A DNA stretch of 64,000 nucleotides from Oegoconia quadripuncta. Taxonomy: Eukaryota > Arthropoda > Insecta > Lepidoptera > Autostichidae. A program made the translations under genes and the position numbers. The stretch lies in assembly GCA_949316235.1 (NCBI GenBank), contig OX438747.1, forward strand, positions 1,612,501 to 1,676,500, read 5' to 3'. Under the pieces are notes generated by a model. It was not told the origin of the DNA and did not search any database. It worked only from the letters and a program-made list of their open reading frames with translations. Shown one piece after another: positions 1 through 10,110 of this stretch (positions are counted from its first letter, which is position 1; each line of letters starts with the position of its first letter).

Positions 1-36
1 GGGAATTCCATTTGCGAAGTTGAGTTGACAAGAGAT

Positions 37-111
37 CCTTCGGCCTCACATTCACTTAACATCAGGTGTGATCGTGGTCAAGTGATAATCCGTTGCGCAT
101 AAAAAAGAAAA
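37..111 (+). mobile_element. SINE-A, 3' end only
   Basis: Matches the last quarter of the SINE-A family (CCTTCGGCCTCA, then TTCACTTAACATCAGGTGTG, then an A-rich tail). The tRNA-like head is absent, so this is a fragment. Confidence 0.75.
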
Positions 112-123
112 GATCCCATTAGA

Positions 124-470
124 TCAGTTCAACTTCGAGAAACTCACGACATTGTAGGCATGGCAGAATAGATGGAAGACCTCAGCACTATGCTCGAAGA
201 CCTCAATCGAGTATCTCATCAAGTAGGCCTTAATATGAACAGGAACAAAACAATAATTATGGTGAATGCCCATGTCGTGACCACACCATTCAGTTGGGAA
301 CTCAATTCTCGAAGTTGTAAGAGAGTAACATCTTTTTAGGACAAGGATCCAACTAGACGGGTCGAACAAGATGGCCAATCGATGAATCCAAATTGGATGA
401 GCAGCGTTCGGGATATTCGTTCGGGAGCAGCGTCTTCAATAAATATGTATTAACAGTGCTACTACTCCCG
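124..470 (+). pseudogene. RTE-type LINE reverse transcriptase fragment
   Basis: The forward strand around 170-290 translates to MLEDLNRVSHQVGLNMNRNK, the conserved thumb region of RTE-clade reverse transcriptases common in Lepidoptera. A stop and frame changes follow near 335, and the match fades by about 470. The next part of such an ORF is found separately at 2392. Dead copy. Confidence 0.7.
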
Positions 471-499
471 GGAATCGAACCCGCAACGGCTGTTTCTCT

Positions 500-915
500 T
501 ATTATTATTATTAATTTTTTTTTTGCACACAAAAATAAAATATAAAGAACATTTAACACAGATGATGAAGTGTACAAAGGCGGTCTTATCGCTGATAGCG
601 ATTTCTTCCAGACAACCTCAGTTAAAGAAGCTTTTTTAATAAGTAGTTGGATAGTGCAAAGTAAAAGCTGAATAACTTTAAATATCAGTAGGTACATAGA
701 CGATACATAGAAAATACACAGGTATAGTGGAATACATACAAAGATAAACACTTATAAATAAGTACAATAATAAAATACACAAATATATAAAACAGTATAT
801 ACAATTCATTAAAGAGATAATAATATTCCTTTAGACGCAGTTTAAACACTGCAAGCGATTCTGCGTGACGAATATTTTGTGGTAGTGCATTCCACAATGC
901 CAAAGGATCCCGAGT
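500..915 (-). mobile_element. LINE 3' end with ORF2 C-terminus
   Basis: On the reverse strand the segment near 820-903 reads LWNALPQNIRHAESLAVFKL, the typical C-terminal end of jockey/R1-like ORF2 proteins. It is followed by a 3' UTR in which GGTTGTCTGGAAGAAATCGC precedes a poly-A-like end near 510. The 5' part is missing. The tail resembles the one at 31008-31136. Confidence 0.7.
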
Positions 916-1240
916 AATCCCGTAAATAAATCCCGAGTAAATTTGGACTTATTTGGCTAGTTATGCTTCTAGCCATGAATGCGCTTGAGCTGTGACCACA
1001 TAGTTACGACAGCACTTTCCATTCGGCCGCATCAGTCAGCTAGTTCCGGTAGAGTTCCCTATTGAGGGTTGCCAGGCGTCCGGTTTTTAATCCCCGACGA
1101 AAAAACACAGATGTTATGTATTTGACAGCGTTGTGTGACCAGTATTTGTCCAGACGTACCTCAGTACCTACTATGTGGTCCAGGCAAACAATTAATATGT
1201 ATTGAACTGGAACAGTAACAGGGGAAAACAAAATTAACGC

Positions 1241-1432
1241 ATCCATGGCTCAATGTAAACCACATAGGGTTTACGAATTGGAGGTCGCGGGTTCGATCCC
1301 CATCTCCGTACATGTTTAGTACTCGGTTTGGTGGCTAGCTATCGCCATCTTATCTAAGTCTACCGCCAAACAGCAATGTTATGGCATTGTTGTGTTCCGG
1401 TTGTCAAAGATAAGATAGCCAGTCCCCCAAAT
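1241..1432 (+). mobile_element. SINE-A, internally deleted copy
   Basis: tRNA-like head (TGGCTCAATGTAAAC ... GGTTCGATCCC) followed by the family body. The segment after TACTCGGTTTGGTGG is shortened and the 3' quarter is absent. Confidence 0.75.
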
Positions 1433-1615
1433 AAATCACATAATTACGTTTAATTTTTTAATAAAAATGATTGTTTAGTAATTAACATAGGCAATAAAAA
1501 AAACTTTTTTTTTTTAATTGGCTATGACCAGTATGTCTAGCCTAAAACCATTTACAGCTTCGAGAAAGTTATTAAATTCATTAAAACTTCGAACAACCTG
1601 TACAAATATGTCCAC

Positions 1616-1668
1616 AGATAACGGATAAACTTATATAAATGTTTATATAAACATCTACAAAACGGGAA
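1616..1668 (-). mobile_element. SINE-B fragment
   Basis: About 50 bases match the SINE-B middle on the reverse strand (ATAACGGATAAAC ... TTATATAAACATC). No head or tail. Confidence 0.55.
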
Positions 1669-1688
1669 AAACACCGGCGAAAACAGGC

Positions 1689-2048
1689 TCACTTAGTACG
1701 TCAAAGTCAGGTTTTAGGGCTAAATATCCAACAAGATAATATACTACAGAGTCCGGTTTTTAAATTTTTATGCCTGGCAGCCCTATTAGCACTTGTCACC
1801 GGATTAACCGATTATCGCACCAATCCCGACCTTAACTGCGGTTATAGCTTTGCTCGTTTTACAGTCTGCTGAAAAGTTGAATGCATAAATGTGTTATTTT
1901 TTTTTTATGATTGGCGGGGGTCGCGTTTTACGCACAATCTCACCTGATGGAAAGTGACGATGTGGCCGAAGATGAAGCACGCGATCCCAGTAAATGCCTG
2001 TTCACTCTGCTCTTGAAGATCCCAAGGTTGTAGGATTAGGATTCAGGA
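1689..2048. repeat. Dispersed repeat I, copy 1 (compound)
   Basis: About 360 bases nearly identical to 18751-19098. The left half runs from ACTTAGTACGTCAAAGTCAG to CAGTCTGCTGAAAAG. The right half, after a poly-T tract, looks like a reverse-strand LINE 3' end (ATGATTGGCGGGGGTCGCG, CACCTGATGGAAAGTGACG). Both halves and their junction are shared by the two copies, so the compound structure was copied as a unit. Confidence 0.7.
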
Positions 2049-2391
2049 TTTAGTGCGAATTTTACTTTATCCAAGGAATTTTGCATTGCTTATCCATTCT
2101 CCGAAGTTTATGACTGTTCACCCACAGTTATATACTTATATTCTTAAGATTTTTTTTGTAATTTTTCTTTCTTTGTTTCATTTAGGTGTTGTTGTTATAC
2201 TTATTAGTTCTGTTGTGTTACAATATTTATTTTATATAATGCTAAGTATAACAATCATTCGTTGGTACGCTGTCGCTTTGGAGATAGGATTGGATAGCTA
2301 CACTACAGTTTCCACTACAGTAGCTATCATCGCTATTTTGTATTGTGTATAGTTATTTCAGTATCCAATAAAATTATTCATATTTATATTA
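2049..2391. other. AT-rich stretch, no gene recognised
   Basis: A 99-codon hydrophobic frame is open here, but its composition is that of T-rich DNA and no family is recognised. A small hairpin (GATAGCTAC ... GTAGCTATC) lies near 2294-2328. Confidence 0.4.
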
Positions 2392-2855
2392 ATGTCACTA
2401 AAGCGCAAACTCATGGACGTGTGCATTCTCCCGATCCTCACATATGGCGCTCAGACTTGGTCTTTGACAGAAGCCCAAAGGTCCAGCCTCAAGGTTTGCC
2501 AACGAGCCATGGAGCGCAGTGTACTAAATGTTAAACTGACCGATCGCGTCCGAAACACTACACTTCGCTCTAAAACCCTTGTTGCTGACATAGCCACAAC
2601 GGCCGCCAAGCTGAAGTGGGACTGGGGGGGCCATGTTTGTCGCATGCCAGACGATATGTGGGCCAAAATCGCCACCACCTGGAGCCCACCATTAGAAAGA
2701 AGGCGTCGCGGCAGACCGAAAAGGAGATGGAGGGATGAGTTGGATAAGTTCCTAACCAACTGGTCGGAGGAGGCCTGGGATAGAGAGCCGTGGAGAGAGA
2801 GGAGGGAGGCCTTTGCCCAGCAGTGGGACAGTATGGGCTCCTAATAATATTAATC
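2392..2855 (+). pseudogene. RTE-type LINE ORF2 C-terminus and 3' end
   Basis: A 150-codon frame begins at 2392 and ends at 2844. It carries the RTE C-terminal signature: LPILTYGAQTWSLT, then RWRDELDKF, then a stretch ending QQWDSMGS. The 3' end GCCCAGCAGTGGGACAGTATG plus a TAA-rich tail is typical. Only about 150 of the expected 900 or more residues are present, so this is a 5'-truncated insertion. The endonuclease and catalytic palm are absent. Confidence 0.85.
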
Positions 2856-2930
2856 TCACCTAGTGGAGAGTGATCTAGGAATCTGAAGCGATCCCAGTAT
2901 ATGCCTAGACTTGACGATCTCTAGGTTGTA
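2850..2930 (-). mobile_element. Degenerate LINE 3' tail
   Basis: Resembles the right half of repeat I (AATCTCACCT ... GCGATCCCAGT ... CTAGGTTGTAGG) at lower identity. Confidence 0.45.
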
Positions 2931-3269
2931 GGGCCCTTAATAAACCATTCTCAAGATTGAGAACAGTCTTGTGACCGGTCTCAAGTAAACGTGTTGATTA
3001 ATAAACCTAACTTGAGACCTGAAACGCACGTGGATACTCAAGCAGTACTCACTTGAGAGGTGCGCCGAGTTTCACGTATTAATAAACGAAACTCAAGACT
3101 ATCATTCATTCGCCGCTGAGGCGAATACTTGAGAAGTGATCTTAGCTGAGTAGACCTCAAGATTGGTTTATAAATTAGCACGGAGCTTGAGATAGCGTCA
3201 ACTTCTTAAGACGCATCTCGGGTGATACAGCTTCAAGACTTGTATTGAGATTGGTTTATTAATCGGGCC
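2931..3269. mobile_element. MITE-K, complete copy
   Basis: 339-base element starting GGGCCCTTAATAAACC and ending GGTTTATTAATCGGGCC, giving inverted ends of about 20 bases. It is flanked by TA on both sides, which fits a TA target duplication (Tc1/mariner-like). It contains repeated CTCAAG motifs. A second copy, inverted, is at 58274-58594. No coding capacity. Confidence 0.75.
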
Positions 3270-3349
3270 TAAGACTCAGGGAAGACCAATAGCGGCGGCT
3301 GAGAGTTCTGTAAATTAACAATAAAGAAGAGAACCATCCGATCTATTCC

Positions 3350-3540
3350 CGTATGTTGTAAACGGCGACTAAGGGACTTTCCACCAAAAACCATGTACAC
3401 TGCACGTTTTAACGGCTATGGGCTCATCCTCTTCTGTCACGTGTATATTTCTGTATACTCCGAAAGTTGTACCGTGGATATGTTTCAAGCTTTAAACGTT
3501 TAATGTTTGGGATATCTCTGACCACGCAATTCGGCATAAA
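3350..3540 (+). repeat. Dispersed repeat J, copy 1
   Basis: Shares GGCGACTAAGGGACTTTCCA, TGTCACGT and TTTGGGATATCTCTGACCAC with 37640-37885 in the same orientation. The class is unknown; it resembles a LINE 3' region. Confidence 0.6.
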
Positions 3541-3552
3541 TAAATAATTAAA

Positions 3553-3668
3553 ATAAATACCTTTGCACATACACATAGCGCCATCTAGGTCCACAGTAAG
3601 GATCTAGGCTTGTGCTATGATTACAAGATGGTTGATAAACTACAGAAATACATTTTTTTTTTGGAAAC
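3553..3668 (-). mobile_element. SINE-C, 3' half
   Basis: Reverse-strand match to the SINE-C tail (GATGGCGCTATGTGTATGTG; GTTTATCAACCATC). The tRNA-like head is not adjacent. An RTE stub follows immediately, inserted in its A-rich part. Confidence 0.75.
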
Positions 3669-3680
3669 AAACACATATAT

Positions 3681-3782
3681 TATTATTATTAAGAGCCCAT
3701 AGTGTCCCACTGCTGGGCAAAGGCCTCCCTCATCTGTTTCAAGTCGCTTCTGTTCTTGGCGAGTGCAAACCATCCCTTATTA
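3681..3782 (-). mobile_element. RTE-type LINE 3' stub with target duplication
   Basis: 102 bases, the reverse complement of the RTE 3' end (GAGGCCTTTGCCCAGCAGTG, ending in TAATAATAATA). It is bounded by the 12-base direct repeat AAACACATATAT at 3669-3680 and 3783-3794. This is a complete but extremely 5'-truncated insertion. Confidence 0.85.
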
Positions 3783-3794
3783 AAACACATATAT

Positions 3795-3869
3795 ATTTTA
3801 TTTTTATTTATTTATTAAGGCTCACCAACAGAGTACATACGTTGCATCTTACAAAATCATTTAAACTAA

Positions 3870-3905
<36 letters not shown>

Positions 3906-4596
3906 GGATTACTAACAAGATTGACACATACCAGTCCAATGTGGCAAAAACGCAATTGTACACAGTGCATGCGCCACCTTAATTATAAGTAACCACGACA
4001 TGCAAATATTTGTAGCGGTAGACATTAAACAATATTATATGAAACATGTTCAGAAATTAAATAAATGTCAAAGAAATCAATACCTTCCAGAAACTGGGTA
4101 CATTAGATACAATAGAATTTTTAAAAATAAAATTAAACATAAACTACGTGAATTACAACAACACAAAAGAACAATAAGAAACAGTAAGAAACAACAACAG
4201 AGTACAAGTCATAATATAATTAACTCTCAGTTGGCAGTACTGTCCCGGAGCGGGCGTGTTTACCGACGGTGAATGTAATGAGTGAGAAATGAACCCTCAA
4301 TTTGAGGATGAGGGTCCCGCCCTATACTCACAGACCGCTTTCCTAATTAATAAATTATCTGGAATGAACTCCAATTACAGACGAGCACAACACTCAAATG
4401 CATGTAGTACGATAACACTATAAAACTGTAGCCATAGAATTTTAAACTAAAAAAAGGAATTTTGAAAGTATCCTAAATAAGTTTGGATAAGTTAAATAAA
4501 TTATTCTTACTACTAACTACTTGTAACTAAGTATGTGTAAAGGTGATAGGTACATTTACACTGAACACTAAAATAAAATAACAATAACAAAAAGCA
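3795..4596 (-). mobile_element. LINE-like repeat M, copy 1, interrupted
   Basis: Two segments, 3795-3876 and 4352-4596, match 47812-48132 continuously (GGCTCACCAACAGAGTA, ACAGACGAGCACA, TTTACACTGAACACT). They are separated by the 475-base insertion at 3877-4351. Orientation is inferred from the T-rich left end. Confidence 0.75.
3877..4351 (-). mobile_element. 475-base retroelement insertion in repeat M
   Basis: Begins with an ATTT-rich run (the tail of a reverse-strand element) and is bounded by the direct repeat AAATTAT at 3870-3876 and 4352-4358. It interrupts a sequence that is intact at 47.9 kb. A 90-codon lysine-rich frame inside shows no recognisable domain. Confidence 0.7.
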
Positions 4597-4737
4597 GATA
4601 TATATAAATGAAAAACATCCATAACTCGGGAACACGTGTCTGTATTCATCACACAAACATATGCCCCTAGAGGGATTCCAACCCGCAACCTTTTGGTAAA
4701 GCAGTGAAAGTTCCTAACCACTACCAAACAGGTCGCC
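4597..4737 (-). mobile_element. SINE-C, head half
   Basis: Reverse-strand SINE-C head with A box (TTTGGTAGTGG) and a mutated B box, running to ATGGATGTTTTTCATTTATA. The 3' half is missing. Confidence 0.75.
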
Positions 4738-5027
4738 AAATACAGATAAATTAAATAAAGATTGTGACATTTTGTATGTATACAGTCTATACATTTTGGA
4801 GTAATCATCACCATCTTTTGAATTGAAAAACTAACAATGTACGAATTGCCAGCCGTACCTAAGTGCTGGACAGGTAAGAATTGGCTAATTAAGCGTGAAA
4901 AATCTCTTTAAACGTGTCGATCTATCTAATGCTTTCCGTGACGAAGACCACACAGCGATACAGGTAATCATCAACACCATTAATAACGAATTCACTGCTG
5001 GGGTTTTCTAAATTTTCAATTTTGATA

Positions 5028-5462
5028 AAAATAGAATAGAATAGAATTTTATTGTCAAACTGTGTACAGGAGATGTTAAATCTTATTTTTGTCACAACAG
5101 CTTGTCCATTTCGGACGTACAATAATAATTATAATTAAAAACAAAGTATTAAAATTAGTTATGTCAAATATTATTAAAATAATGCCACCACATCAACACA
5201 GAACATTAACTTAGAACAAGGATCAGTAGATATTCCTAAAATATTCTTCTATCTATATTATAAAAAACTTTACATAGCAACCATTCCTTCAGCTTTTTTT
5301 TAAAGTGAATACCTACGAAATCCTTAATATATTCTTGGTTGTATACTCTGATCCCAGTAACATAAAAGCTTTTAAAATAAATATCGCTATAAGGTCCAGG
5401 AGGCATGCATAAGTATGTACCTAGAGCGTAAATTATTGCAACTCTCAATCTTTTCAATAATT
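5028..5462 (-). mobile_element. LINE 3' end with ORF2 C-terminal remnant
   Basis: The left edge carries a repeated AATAG tail. The reverse-strand translation near 5240-5300 reads FKKKLKEWLLCKVFYNIDR, the usual last helix of jockey-type ORF2. Stops surround it. Confidence 0.65.
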
Positions 5463-5471
5463 TTTTTTTTT

Positions 5472-5686
5472 TAGTATTTCGGACACTTACACCAACCATC
5501 TAGTCCCAAACTAAGCAAAGCTTGTGCTATGGATACTACATAACGGATAAACATACATAAATATTTATATAAACATCCAAGATTCGGGAATAAATGTTCG
5601 TATTCATCACACAAACATTTACCCCTCGCGGGATTCGTTGGTTTCGCTGATAGGGTCACTATCCACTACACCATTCGGTCGTCAAT
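5472..5686 (-). mobile_element. SINE-B with deleted B box
   Basis: Full-length SINE-B on the reverse strand. The stretch that should hold GGTTCGAATCC is missing between CCCTCGCGGGATTCG and TTGGTTTCGC, so the internal promoter is broken. Confidence 0.8.
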
Positions 5687-5944
5687 CAATTCTTTTTGAT
5701 TTTTAATAAAATTATGTTTGTTGAAAAGCGATTAGGCCGTTTCGAAGCTTTTAACTTTGGGTTAATTTGGTTTACCTGGATGAAACGACCATTTATTTTC
5801 TCGGGGATTTTCGAAGTTTCAATATTATCATTACGTACATTATTTATTATTTAGTTTGGCATCGTCTGGATTTTTTTCTATAAATTACTTAATAGGTAGG
5901 TAATAGTGACTTTCCACCGAAATATTTTAGAGGAATCTAACGAA

Positions 5945-6108
5945 TATTATAATTGCGAAAGTTTGGATAATTGTTACTCAATCACGGCAAAACGAATGAA
6001 CCGATTTGGATGAAATTTGGTATACAGGTTGAGCATACCCTCAATTAAAACATAAACAAACTAAACCTTCCATCCAGGCGAAGCCGCTGGCGGAAAGCAA
6101 GTTGTAAT
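5945..6108 (-). repeat. Dispersed repeat N
   Basis: Reverse-strand copy of a repeat typical of Lepidoptera: CTTTCCGCC-GCGGCTTCGCCTG at the 5' end and AAACTTTCGCA-TATAATATT at the 3' end. Other copies are at 34568, 50701, 54174 and 59519. Confidence 0.65.
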
Positions 6109-6430
6109 ATAAAATGAGAATCTGTAATTGGCATGACTTTGGCTTATAGACTTTGTGTAATAGTTTTTATAGTGGTGATGTTGCTTCTATGATTTATATT
6201 ATTATTCATTTTTACAAGTTTTCATTCAGTTTACAATGTTCGTAAGTATGTATATAAGTATTTATTTATCTACAATCAATACAACATAAGTGCACAAAGA
6301 ATTTTGTACATATTTACATAAACGAAATAGTAAATGCACATTTGCAAATAATACATTTGTTACTCATTTATTTATTATTGAAAAAATAAAATAAATGGTA
6401 TCCCAGTGGTGAATGCAACTAAAATCTCAA
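6109..6430. other. AT-rich stretch, nothing recognised
   Basis: No gene or repeat that I can name; short poly-ATTT runs only. Confidence 0.4.
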
Positions 6431-6630
6431 CATGCTTTCCTTATCAAGTACCTCTACATCCGCCAACCTGTCAGATAAAGTGTTTGCAGTTGAAGTTGCG
6501 TCGCGTTCTCGACGCCAGTGTCGTAACGCAGGTCACCGACTACGCCACAAGCCGAACACGTACGTGACTCAGCGGAATTCGAAGCTGATTAGATGCGGCG
6601 TCGTAATTGGGTTAGGAGAGCGGAGATTTA

Positions 6631-6993
6631 AGGTCTTAGCATACGTGACGGGTAATTTCTCGGACGGAACGGAGACGGGACAGGTATAGTTCCTAACGTG
6701 AAAGTGGTTTTAAAACATACGTACGTACAGTGACGGTGTTCAACGATAGTCGTGCTAGTGCTGCAACCATATTTCAGCACAAAATGTTCGATTTTACTTT
6801 TGAAGAACTAGCAATGGTTGCCGTAGTATTAGATGAAGAAGATGCCATAACGATGTTTTTTCTATTGCCGTCCCGTTCCGCCCGTGTTTCTCGCCACGTG
6901 TATTTTATTGCTATGTTTTTAAATGCAACGATGTCAAAAAATCGTCCCGTTCCGTCCGGCACGAGAATAAACACGTCACGTTTGCTAAGACCT
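6631..6993 (+). mobile_element. PIF/Harbinger-type mini-element with transposase N-terminus
   Basis: 363 bases with inverted ends starting AGGTCTTAGCATACGTGACG and ending CGTCACGTTTGCTAAGACCT. TTA is duplicated on both sides (6628-6630 and 6994-6996), the three-base duplication expected for PIF/Harbinger. The inverted arms extend about 50 bases. Inside, from the ATG at 6783, the frame reads MFDFTFEELAMVAVVLDEED, resembling the start of HARBI1-like nucleases. The catalytic domain is deleted. This is probably an internally deleted, non-autonomous copy. Confidence 0.8.
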
Positions 6994-7140
6994 TTACTTC
7001 GGAGTTTGTGAAAGACGTGAAACTTGCACTCGCTATGAAAACGATCAGCGAAGTAAAGCAACGTTTTTTCAGGGTTCAGCAGTCAACAAGGAATAGTTAA
7101 ATGGGATGTTTTTCATTATTTATTTAGAAATTAGAAATAT

Positions 7141-7249
7141 ATTTGTGTAGTTTACCAACCATCTTGTATCCATAATACAAGCCTAGTTGCTTAGTGTGGA
7201 ACTAGATGGCGCTGTGTGTATGTGCAAATATATTTATTTATTTATTACT
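7141..7249 (+). mobile_element. SINE-C, 3' part
   Basis: Matches the SINE-C tail (GTTTACCAACCATC ... GATGGCGCTGTGTGTATGTG ... TATTTATT). A full copy follows directly in the same orientation. Confidence 0.75.
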
Positions 7250-7523
7250 ATGACGACCTGTTTGGTGTAGTGGTTAGAAACTATGACCACTATACCACCT
7301 AATGGTTGCGAGTTCAAATCCCGCTAGGGGCATATGTTTGTGTGATGAATACGGACATGTGTACCCGAGTTATGGATGTTTTCATTTATAACAAGTATTT
7401 ATTTCCAAAAATAAAATGTATTTATATAGTATAGGTATCAACCATCTGGTATCCACAGCACAAGCCTATAGTGGAACTAGATGGCGCTGTGTGTATGTCT
7501 AAGGATATTTATTTATTATAGTT
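7250..7523 (+). mobile_element. SINE-C, near full length
   Basis: Head with A box TGGTGTAGTGG and B box-like AGTTCAAATCC, then the family body and the tail GATGGCGCTGTGTG ... ATTTATTTATT. It lies in tandem with the preceding SINE-C fragment. Confidence 0.85.
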
Positions 7524-8264
7524 TCGACATTTCCGTCTGTCTGTCTGTCCGTGGCTTAGCTCAGAGGCTCTGAGTACTAGAAAACTGTAATTTGATATGG
7601 ATATACATTTTAATCACGCTGACAAAGTGCTAAACTAAAATGTTGAAAAAATATATTTTTTAGGGTACCTCTCCTGCTCGTAAATTGGGGATGAATTTTC
7701 TTTTATTTTTGTACCCTATATGTATATGGATCGTATAATAAGCTTATGTCATGGACATGAATTGATTTATACGAAGCCGTAGGCACTTTCAACACTTTTC
7801 CGTCATCAATCATAACAACCCACTCCTTCGGTAAATCGTGAAACAGAACAGCATACACAGAAGGAGGCCAAGCATAGCCTACTTAACTTGTAAGAGTAAT
7901 GACATATGTTATGTAAATTAGGGGTAACGAACCTACAACCTTACTCTCTGCAACCTTGCTTATGCCATGATGGTTGCCCAATCGACCTTAAACGACAAGT
8001 TTCACCGAAAATCCACTATTGAGTGGTACTTAACCTTAAGGTCGTGCTATTTGTAACTCTTGTTATTTAACTGTTACTCATTAGTTTACAAAAGAAAGAT
8101 TTATGACGCTCGAAGACCGTATTCCCGTCGTATTTAATGTAACTTGCATGATGAAACATTCAAATGGAATACAATTAAAATTAAAAGTGTGATATATTTG
8201 TCAATGTGGCGCTGGAAAGAGATTAAGTAAAAAAAAATGCTAGTCACTTATCTTAGTGCTGTAT
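7524..8264. other. No gene recognised; repeat U-like start
   Basis: 7528-7745 (GTCTGTCTGTCTGTCCGTGG; TTTAGGGTACCTCTC) resembles a common lepidopteran interspersed repeat. From 7746 to 8264 I see nothing identifiable. Confidence 0.4.
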
Positions 8265-8458
8265 CAGTGTGCGAAGTGCGAGTTTTGTCTCGTTTTTAAC
8301 TTAACCATCGCGTTCGCGTTTAAAAAAAAGTACCTATGAAAAAAATCGTTTTGCAAACTATCCGCTAGAGGCGCTGCATATTTCTTCATACAAATCGTCA
8401 CGTAAACGTGAACGCGGGAGTAAAGTTAAGTCGAAACAAAACTCACACTCCGCCCTCC
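8265..8458. mobile_element. MITE-G, copy 1
   Basis: About 194 bases with long imperfect inverted arms (CAGTGTGCGAAGTGCGAGTT against a right end ending AAACTCACACTCCGCCCTC). The core GCAAACTATCCGCTAGAGGC is conserved in the copies at 15731 and 17929. It is flanked by the 7-base direct repeat GCTGTAT (8258-8264 and 8459-8465). The ends fit the YARNG pattern of hAT elements; this class call is inference. Confidence 0.75.
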
Positions 8459-8491
8459 GCTGTATGGTTTCGGCAGGTAAAAAACACCAGT

Positions 8492-8705
8492 GGCTAGCCG
8501 CCTGGCTAGCTACCACCATCTTACCTAAATCTGCCGCCAAACAGCAATGTTAATAGCATTGTTGTGTTCCGGTTGTCAGAGATAAGATAGCCAGTCCCCC
8601 AAATGTGTTGGGGTTTCCCGGTCAGAACGCTTTCACCTTCGGCCTCATCTTCACTTAACATCAGGTGTGATTGAGGTCAAGTGCTAAACCGTTGTGAATA
8701 AGCGG
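8492..8705 (+). mobile_element. SINE-A lacking its head
   Basis: Body and tail of SINE-A, from GGCTAGCTACCACCATCTTA through GTTGTGTTCCGGTTGTCAGA to the AACATCAGGTGTGATTGAGG tail. The tRNA-like part is missing. Confidence 0.8.
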
Positions 8706-8805
8706 TAGGGGACGATCTCTCCTTGCCGGCCGTAGTCAAGGCTATGGTCGGCGACGAGAGGTCGTGGAAAGCGGTCCTCTCCTTCTGCGCCAAAAAAGGC
8801 CCATT
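8706..8805 (+). pseudogene. R1-type LINE ORF2 C-terminal fragment
   Basis: The forward frame reads LPAVVKAMVGDERSWKAVLS followed by FCAKKGPL and a stop. It matches the C-terminal end of R1-clade ORF2 (VVxAM..W.AV.SFC). Only about 32 codons remain. Confidence 0.65.
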
Positions 8806-9057
8806 GTAGATTTCTCGTGCCTCTGGCAATATTCACTAGGTACTCAACTACTATAACTACTTAAGTTCTTAATGCATGACGCCGGCACTAGGCAAACCGT
8901 TCCGAAATTTGTATTATTTATTTTTTCCTCTAAGATAGACTATTAGGGCTGCGGCACACTGGGCCAGCGGTGGCGGCCACAGCATAGCTAGCAGTAGCCG
9001 CCACATGTGTTGGAAACAACTTTAACTCAATCCATACTCACTGTATACAACATGATA

Positions 9058-9184
9058 TTAACCAACCGGACGTAGCAGGTTCGATTCGCAGCGTGGTACA
9101 TAGTTAGTACTCGGTTTAATTGGTGATAGAGCATTTTTAAATGTCCGCTGGGCAGCGACCATCGTCTTATTCATCTGTAATACT
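9058..9184 (+). mobile_element. SINE-A, diverged 5' half of a split copy
   Basis: Diverged head (GGTTCGATTCGCAG) and the TACTCGGTTTAATTGGTGAT segment. It stops near the CATCGTCTTATTC motif; the matching 3' half resumes at 9961 after 776 bases. Confidence 0.6.
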
Positions 9185-9308
9185 CATTTTATTCCACAAA
9201 AGCATACTTACCGTACAAAAACAAATAATTACATTTGGGACAAACTTTGATATTATCCAATATTTGCACGACATTGTTGCATTAGGAAGATCTGATGTTT
9301 ATATGATA

Positions 9309-9540
9309 TGACGGCCAATTAGTGTAGTGTATAGTGACTCTGTCTGCGAAACCAACGGTTGCGGGTTCGAATCCCGCGAGGGGTAAATGTTTATGTGATG
9401 AATACATACATTTATTCTCGAGTCATGGATGTTTATATAAATATTGATGTTTGTTAATCCGTTATCTAGTATCCATAGTGCAAGCTTTCCTTAGTTTGGG
9501 ACTAGATGATTGGTAAGTGTCCGAAATATTTACTTATTTA
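9309..9540 (+). mobile_element. SINE-B, full length
   Basis: A box-like TAGTGTAGTG, intact B box GGTTCGAATCC, family body through TTTGGGACTAGATGATTGG and a TATTT tail. Confidence 0.85.
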
Positions 9541-9561
9541 TGTTATTTATTATAATATTGT

Positions 9562-9957
9562 AATGAAATGAAATGAAATGAAAATCATTTATTCATGTAG
9601 GCAATACAATATGCACTTATGAACGTCATTTGTTTTTTAAACTACCACTAGCTCGGAACGCGACCACTACTGAGAAGAGCTAGCGAGAAACTCAGAGGGT
9701 TTGTCTCTTTTCAATAAATCATGTACAATCAAGAAAGGTTACAACAATTTTATATATCGTGTAGAGGAGCCGTTTAATCCCATGGATTACTTTCATTAAT
9801 ATAGTCTGAAATTTTGTAATATCCCTTTTTACATAATTTTTGTTTTATAATAAGTTTAAATTTATTAAGCGGAAGATTCCGTATATCCATGGGAACCTTG
9901 TTGTAGAATAACGCTTAATTAATGTACGCTATTCAAGAGCCAATAAATTATACTCTT
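9562..9957 (-). mobile_element. LINE-J-like ORF2 C-terminus and 3' tail
   Basis: The left edge carries a reverse-strand ATTTC repeat tail. The reverse translation near 9770-9925 reads KLIIKQKLCKKGYYKISDYI, ending in PWD and a stop, as in other jockey copies here. 5'-truncated. Confidence 0.75.
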
Positions 9958-9960
9958 TTA

Positions 9961-10110
9961 TTCTATTGTTGTGTTATTGGTTGAGACCAGATTAGCCAGC
10001 CCCTCACATTAATTGGGGGTTCCAGGTGAGTGAACCTTCGATGTCAATTTCACTTAACATCAGCGTTAGCATGACATCGACACAAAGATCGTGCTTATTT
10101 TTTAATCTAC
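9961..10110 (+). mobile_element. SINE-A, diverged 3' half of a split copy
   Basis: Resumes at ATTGTTGTGTTATTGGTTG and runs to the TCACTTAACATCAG tail. It complements 9058-9184 without overlap, which fits one SINE-A interrupted by later insertions. Confidence 0.6.

Noticed and set aside
2053..2352. 99-codon membrane-protein-like frame
   Set aside because: Hydrophobicity follows from T-rich DNA; no recognised receptor motif and no splice signals.
6774..7061. 95-codon reverse frame over the Harbinger element
   Set aside because: Antisense to the more convincing HARBI1-like forward frame and spanning the element boundary.
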